A stretch of 64,000 nucleotides of DNA from positions 77,085,910 to 77,149,909 of the forward strand of contig JAUPFV010000001.1 in NCBI GenBank assembly GCA_036936605.1. The letters run 5' to 3'. The translations under genes and the position numbers were made by a program. The notes under the pieces are model-generated. The model was not told where the DNA came from. It did not search any database and saw only the letters and a list, made by a program, of their open reading frames with translations. Positions 58,533 to 64,000 of this stretch are shown one piece after another. Numbering within the stretch: position 1 is the stretch's first letter; every line of letters starts with the position of its first letter. This DNA comes from Limnanthes douglasii subsp. nivea (taxonomy: Eukaryota > Streptophyta > Magnoliopsida > Brassicales > Limnanthaceae).

Positions 58533-58860
58533 TGATAAGGGTATAATTCGCCGGAATAAATAACAAGGGGTTGATTACGAATAAAAGATACTTGGTGTGG
58601 TTATTAATGTATTTATTATCCTTTAGAGGCAATTTGTAAACAATGTACTTAATAAAGGGCCAAATAGATAATAAAATCAGCCCACTAAGGATATTAATGG
58701 GTCCACCTTACTTTAGTATAAAAGGTGACCCACTTTCTTGGTAGGTGGGACATTTAATATTATTCCATTCTTTTTGCACCTTCTCTCTCTACACTTTCTC
58801 TCTCTAGTCACATCAGACTCAAGATCTGAAATATTCCATAAGTCATTTATTAACTCATCA
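58533..58860 (+). repeat. Tat B 3' LTR
   Basis: 328 bp. TATAAAAG at 58717-58724, as in the 5' copy. Confidence 0.95.
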
Positions 58861-58865
58861 TAGCC
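58861..58865. repeat. Tat B target duplication TAGCC, right
   Basis: Matches 48283-48287. Confidence 0.9.
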
Positions 58866-61070
58866 AACTTGAGAGGTTCGGTCTGTATATCTGCAACTTG
58901 GTCTTCACTTCGTAGTTTAATTGTTCCATCATTACTAAGATCTCTCAAAAACTAATATTTCACATCAATATCTTTACTTCTTCTGTGTAGCACATGATTC
59001 TTGGAGAGTTTGATTGTTGAGCTGCTATAAAAAAAACTGTAGTAGCTTCCACTTGCTTGAACTTGAGTTCTTCAAGAATTCTTCTCAACCAGACAGCTTG
59101 ACAAGCACAAGCTATAGCAGCAATAAATTCAGGTTATGTAGTTGATAATGTGACAATTTTTTGCTTCTTAGAAGATCATGAAATAGCCCCAATACCCAAC
59201 ATAAAAACATAGCCTGAAGTGCTTCTTCTATCATCTTGATCTCCTACATAATCACTGTCACTAAACCTAAACATTTCTACTTTTTCTCCCTTCTTGTACA
59301 ACAACCCAAAATCTCTAGTTCCTTGCAAATAATGAAGGATTCTCTTGGCAGCAAACAAATGCATTTCTGTTGGATTCTCCATATATCTACTTATTAAACT
59401 CACAAAATACATTATATATGGTCGTGTTGCAGTTATATACACCAAAACGTCAACAATTTTCTTGTAAAGTGTGTTATCCACCTTTTTTCCTTCATGATAT
59501 TTGTTTAGCTTCAAGCCAAACTTTTGAAGTGCTTACAGGATTGCAGTTCTTCATTTAAAACCTATCCAAAATATCTTTCACATACTTCTTTTGAGATATA
59601 AAAATCCCATTAGCTGATTTTACAATCTCTATGCCAAAGAAATAATGCATCATACCAAGATCAAACGTTTCAAATTCAATCATCGTGGATTTTTTGAATT
59701 CTTTAAACATTACACTATCATTTCCAATAAATATGAGATCATCTACATATAAGCAACCAATGAGTAGTTTCACTTTATCTCCAGTATTAACAAAAAGTGT
59801 GTGCTCATATGGACATTTGTGAAAGCTTTTTTTAAAAACCTAAGCCTCAATGCGACTATACCAAGCTCGCGGAGCTTGTTTTAAGCCATAAAGAGCTTTC
59901 TTTAATCTATAAAATTTATGCTTATTTCCATTCTTAATATGACCAAGATGTTGTTCTACAAATACTTGTTCCTCCAAGTTTCCATGCAAAAATGCCGATT
60001 TGATATCTAGCTAAAAAATACGCCAAGAATTATGTTTTGCCAATGCGATCACCAATCTGATTGTATCATGTCTTGCAAAAGGAGAAAAAACTTATGTATA
60101 GTCAATCTCATATTTTTTCTTATATCCCTTAGCCACCAAACGCGCCTTATACTTTTCAACTTCACCATTTTCTTTTAGTTTTGTTTTGAAGACCCACTTT
60201 ACGCCAATGGTTTTGTTCCCTTTTGGAAGATCAGTCAGCTCCCCAGTATCACTTTTTCAATAAAAATAATTCCATCATTCATCATCTTCCTCTATTTTTC
60301 ATCTTTGACAACACTTTCGAATGACGTATGATCACAATCTGAAAATAAAGCAAAGTGAGTTACTGGATCATCAATTCCAGTTACATCATAGTCTTTCATC
60401 CATGCATGCCTTTTTCGAATACGAGGAGGAGATTGAGCTGATACATCATTAGATGATGCAGCTTCATCATTACTTTCGACTACTATTGGCAAAATTTTAG
60501 CAGCTATTGGAGTTTCTTTTGATGAATTTTCAGGCATAAAGGTTTCCAAAGTTGGTTCGCTTTTAGAATCGTTTTCAAAGAAAAGAACTTGAGTAGCTTC
60601 TTTCCCATTCCAATCCCAAGTGTTTTCTTCATCCAAGACAACGTCTAGGCTTGTCACAATTTTCTGAGTTAACTGATTAAACAACTTATAAGCTTTGGAT
60701 GTTTCACCAACACTAAGAAAAATAATTTTCCTCTTTATCATCAAGTTTCTTTATTTTCTCATATGAGATATGCGCATAAGCAATACAACCAAAAAATCTA
60801 AAATAACCTACAACTTGTTTCCTCTCACTCCAAGCCTCTTCTGGCGTCATATTTTGAACAACATATGCAGGACTTCTGTTCAAGATATGAACACTCCAAT
60901 TTACTGCCTCAGACCAATTTGTTTTGGAATTCTCCCTTTTGCCAACAAGCTTCTCACCATATTGAGGATGGTTCTATTTTTCCTCAATGATACACCATTT
61001 TGTTGTGATGTATAAGCAATTGCTAACTCTCTTCAAATGTCATGAACAGTACATTATCAAGGCTTTATAA
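58866..61070 (-). pseudogene. copia E6 integrase end, RT and RNase H
   Basis: Minus-strand copia pol, 5'-truncated at about 61070. Integrase end: ELAIAYTSQQNGV near 61000-61035 and MVRSLLAKG. A variable linker with an acidic, serine-rich frame (60292-60744). RT: LYVDDLIFIGND near 59735-59755 with YVDD intact, FETFDLGMMHYFFGIEI and SQKKYVKDIL. RNase H: LVYITATRPYIMYFVSLISR, AAKRILHYLQGTRDFGLLYK, FSDSDYVGDQDDRRSTSGYV. The C-terminal tip lies across Tat B at 48164-48287. RT and RNase H are mostly open in two frames, so E6 is younger than E2, E4 and E5. Confidence 0.88.
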
Positions 61071-61074
61071 AAAG

Positions 61075-61303
61075 TAGGTATGCATGAACAATTTGAAGAA
61101 GAGAGTTAAAAGTGGAGGATAAAGTTTTGAGGAAAGTATTCTTACACATGAAAGGTAAATTCGGGAAGTTAGCACCTAATTGGGAAGGGTCATATATTAT
61201 GAGAAAAATCATCAAGCTTGAAACGTATTGACTGGTTGATCAAGAAGGGAACTCTTTAAAGCATCCATGGAACATCGAATACCTAAGGATTTATCTTGAA
61301 TGA
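61075..61303 (+). pseudogene. Tat D integrase C-terminus
   Basis: The plus strand reads KVLRKVFLHMKGKFGKLAPN and WEGSYIM (GPY module; Y is kept, P is replaced by S), a TGA, then HPWNIEYLRIYLE and TGA at 61301-61303. It is closely similar to the end of the Tat B integrase. Everything upstream is missing: the copy abuts copia E6 at about 61070. Confidence 0.8.
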
Positions 61304-61453
61304 ATGTGTAAACTATTTACTTTATTTTAGTTTATTATAAATATTTAGGGGCACACTCTTTCGTACCCTAGTGGCTGAGAGAGGTTTTAACAAGATGTCT
61401 AGATCATTATTAATCTACAACTTTTGCCTTGAAAAGTTTATCGTAGTATATAT

Positions 61454-61880
61454 GTGTATTTAATTGTTATGGCTTCGAATGGATTACCTTCGAATGACTT
61501 GTGTATTTAATTTTTATGTCTTCGAATAAATTACTTTTGAATGACTTGTGTATTTAATTGTTATACATTTGAATGGCTTGTGTATTTAATTTTTATGTCG
61601 TCGAATGGCTTGTATATTTAATTTGTGTTCCTTCGAATGGATTATCGTCCAATGACTTGTATATTTAATTTTTTTTTGTCTTCGAATGAATTATCTTCAA
61701 ATTTATTGTTTAGTTAATTTTTGTTCCTTCAAATGGATTACATTCAAATGCCTTGTACATTAAATTGTTATGGCTTCAGATAGCTTGTATATTTAATTTG
61801 TGTACTTTCGAATGGATTACCTTCGAATCATTTGCGTGTTTCATTTCTTCCTTGAATGAATTACCTTCGAATGTTTAAAC
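61454..61880 (+). repeat. Tat D 47-bp tandem repeats, about nine units
   Basis: Units such as GTGTATTTAATTGTTATGG followed by CTTCGAATGGATTACCTTCG repeat at about 47 bp (starts 61454, 61501, 61548) with some shorter ones. Same position as the 90-bp array in Tat B but unrelated in sequence. Confidence 0.85.
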
Positions 61881-61989
61881 TATTTTGATCCAATGAATTA
61901 TTAATCTTTGGACTGAGATACGTAAATAAAAAGTTCTGAGAAAACAAAATAGAACTATTGGACCAATGAAATCACAAGTACAAAATTAC

Positions 61990-64000
61990 TTAAGTTGTGT
62001 TAAGGCCTTACATGAACTAAAGGCATGTTAGAATCTGAATTAAGAATTACAAAATTTCCTTGACCATGACAAGGACTTACAAAAACATAACAAGATATAA
62101 ATTTATTGGCCTTTGGGCTCGTTCCCATCAACGTTTTCTTCCCTCTATTATGAGCTTCCACTTTCGCAGTCCCTTGTATCACTCTTGTCACAACCATCAT
62201 CGGAACCATCATTAGGTTAATCCCCATATATACCCAACTGCTCAACTGTTGACGTATCGTTAGGCCACAATATTTCTGGAACCAGCTCCCACAAAGACCC
62301 AAGTATTAATGTAGGGAATGCCTTGTAAAATGCCAAAACCTTGTCAGATTTGATTAAGCCATCCCGTTTGTCTAGGGAATCTAAGATCCTATCAACATAT
62401 GCATCTAATGAATCTTCTGTGTCTTGTGTGTATTGAGCCTTGAGAGAAACCACCTCGTCCTCATATTTCTTAACAAGAGCCTTTTGGTCATTTTTTTCTT
62501 CGACATGTGATCTATGGTAGCCCTACCGATAACCTGCTGATTTTTCAATGAGGTGATCTCTTTAGAGCTGGATAACTATAGCCATTTGTAAACAATCTTT
62601 GCGTCAAAAAGTTCCTCTTTAAGTGACTTTACTTCATCGGATAGACAATTAGCCCTTGCTTTCTCCTCTTCAAATGACGTTTTCTGATTTTTTTTTTGAA
62701 AAAAAGCAATGGTCTCTCTTTGGGACCTCACTTTTCTTTTCATCTTAACAACGGGCCTCACAAAAATTAGCATCGGATACCTTAGTGTGTCATTATCCTT
62801 TTAAAATTCAAAGGGATCACCATCAAACGCCGCATTTGTGGCATTTCTTATAGATTCAAGAAAGTCATTTTCAAACACTTTAATATCCAACCCCCCAAGG
62901 GGCCCCATCGGGTTGTTATCCCCATATGTCTACCTTTCAAGTGTGGAGAGAAAGGGAAAAGGAGGGTAAGATACTGGAACTAGTGGAGGATCAATGGTGG
63001 GGATTATAAGAGGGGTAATATCCGAACATAGGACAATCTTCGAATGAGTTGAGGTTTTCTTTCTCTTCTTGTATCTTTTGTCACTTTCATGTTTATTTCT
63101 CTTGTGTATCTTATTATTCTTAAACACGAGAATTTTTACGAGTTCATTACCCTCTTTAATAGTAGCACCAACAATAACTAACAAGACCTCATCAATCTCA
63201 TCTGGATGTTCTGTGGTTCCAGCTTTGACAACACTTTTGGTTGTGCCCTGTTTTTTTTTGTGATGCCTTGAGGCTATGGCTCTGCTCTGGAGAAATACCT
63301 TGTCATCTGCTGCTTCAACTCTTTTCAAAATAGCAGATGGTTGATGAGGAGTATTCAAATGTTCTCATGTTAAATCTTGTTCGGAGTTAATCGACCAGAG
63401 ATGACTCTTAACCAAGTTAGTGGTAGTGAAGAATTATTGAAAGACATTAGACTATTTCTCCTCGACCCACTAGTTTAGCTTCTTGAAAGTGACCTTTGCA
63501 TATAGATGATACATATAAGGCTCTGATATAGTTGTAAAGAGAAAGAGGTCAGAGACAAGTTACAAAAATATATATTGTATAAGATAAAGTATGAGCTCGG
63601 AGGGTAACCCGTATGTTTCCAAAACCTGGTAAGCCGACTCGGATTACCTTGAGAGGTAATTATTTTTATCATTCTCCATAGTTAATCGGCCTTCAATAGG
63701 TTATATACCATTTTGTATTAATTCTCCATGTTGAAGCAGTAAATTAGAATGTTTGAATTGCAACACAGTCCCGCGATAGCAACAAATTGCTTAATTGGCA
63801 TTAGGATTTTTAATATTAAAGATGCCATAATGCATGACATCATGGTAAACCACATGTTTAGACTAGCTTGACTTAGGCACAACCCTACCAAACTAAAATA
63901 CGTTACAATTTTGGGGTCCGATGGAAACCGAAGGCCCAACTTATTACGTTGGGATAAATAACTAACTGACCACAAATCATCAGTGTCTCTCGTGATATAG
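61990..64000 (-). pseudogene. Tat D antisense ORF, decayed, runs off the window
   Basis: From the window end inward: LGLRFPSDPKIVTYFSLVGL and MWFTMMSCIMASLILKILMP (63718-63975), matching VRFPLDPEIALYFCTLQIF and AWYTLMSCIMASRLSGRVMP in Tat B. Next a basic patch (RNKHESDKRYKKRKK, 62930-63358), a coiled-coil segment (62576-62773: FEEEKARANCLSDEVKSLKE) and a C-terminal FYKAFPTLILGSLWELVPEI (62217-62453), which parallels FHNRFPDLHLGTMWLDVPEE in B. The frame changes at least four times. The N-terminus and the 3' LTR lie beyond 64000. Confidence 0.75.

Larger units (their letters stand above)
48288..58860 (+). mobile_element. Ty3/gypsy Tat-type element B, 10.6 kb, with antisense ORF
   Basis: A full-length element: LTR, primer site, gag-pol with two RNase H domains and integrase, tandem repeats, a convergent antisense ORF, polypurine tract, LTR, and TSD TAGCC. 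Two RNase H domains (the second of the aRNH kind) and an extra ORF behind pol are known traits of the Tat clade. By eye the LTRs differ at about 11 positions and 2 indels in 328 bp (about 96.5% identity), so insertion is fairly recent. Both long frames carry stops or shifts, so B is not autonomous now. Confidence 0.95.

Overview
The window looks like intergenic DNA from a large, AT-rich flowering-plant genome, probably a eudicot. It consists mostly of nested and decayed transposable elements: Ty3/gypsy of the Tat type, Ty1/copia, LINEs, miniature LTR elements and a Mutator-like MITE. Only two small genes look like host genes. Splice sites are plant-like (GTATGT or GTTAGT donors, T-rich acceptors). 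No bacterial-type operon, rRNA, tRNA gene or CRISPR array was seen.

Layout. 1-4.2 kb: a 5'-truncated LINE on the minus strand with a 15-bp target duplication. 4.2-8 kb: AT-rich DNA, a TA microsatellite, a possible SINE and a hairpin. 8-9.3 kb: copia gag, primer site and LTR (E1, minus). 9.28-9.69 kb: a Mutator-like MITE with a perfect 10-bp target duplication. 11-15.9 kb: a decayed copia (E2, minus) whose reverse transcriptase is split by a 1.2-kb miniature LTR element with target duplication CTTAC. 18.3-23.65 kb: Tat element A (minus, duplication TAAAC), with both LTRs but no integrase. 24.4-25.5 kb: a TRIM array with four LTRs. 26.6-27.8 kb: copia integrase remnant (E3, plus). 27.9-28.2 and 35.6-36.3 kb: two paralogous genes for tiny secreted cysteine-rich peptides (both minus). 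Between them lie a decayed Tat element C and a LINE relic. 37-43.5 kb: a tandem copia array (E4, E5 and the start of a third unit, plus) sharing 101-bp LTRs. 47-48 kb: decayed tandem repeats. 48.3-58.9 kb: Tat element B (plus, 10.6 kb, duplication TAGCC), inserted in the 3' end of copia E6 (minus), which resumes at 58.9-61.07 kb. 61.07-64 kb: the 3' half of Tat element D (plus), running off the window.

How the parts relate. In B, C and D the gag-pol frame and a second long ORF face each other tail to tail. The second ORF resembles the plant 'putative gypsy type transposon' domain, and a tandem-repeat tract lies between the two frames. In B this antisense ORF has its own TATA box. A keeps only the first part of such an ORF. 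Most in-frame stops in A and B that can be checked against the partner element are CAG, CAA, CGA or TGG codons changed by one C-to-T or G-to-A transition, as expected from methylated, silenced DNA.

The most novel host feature is the peptide gene pair. The two genes share a signal peptide, phase-1 introns, a C-x3-CC-x6-C-x2-CC module, and conserved promoter and 3' UTR blocks. One gene has an extra symmetric exon that encodes a second, eight-cysteine module.
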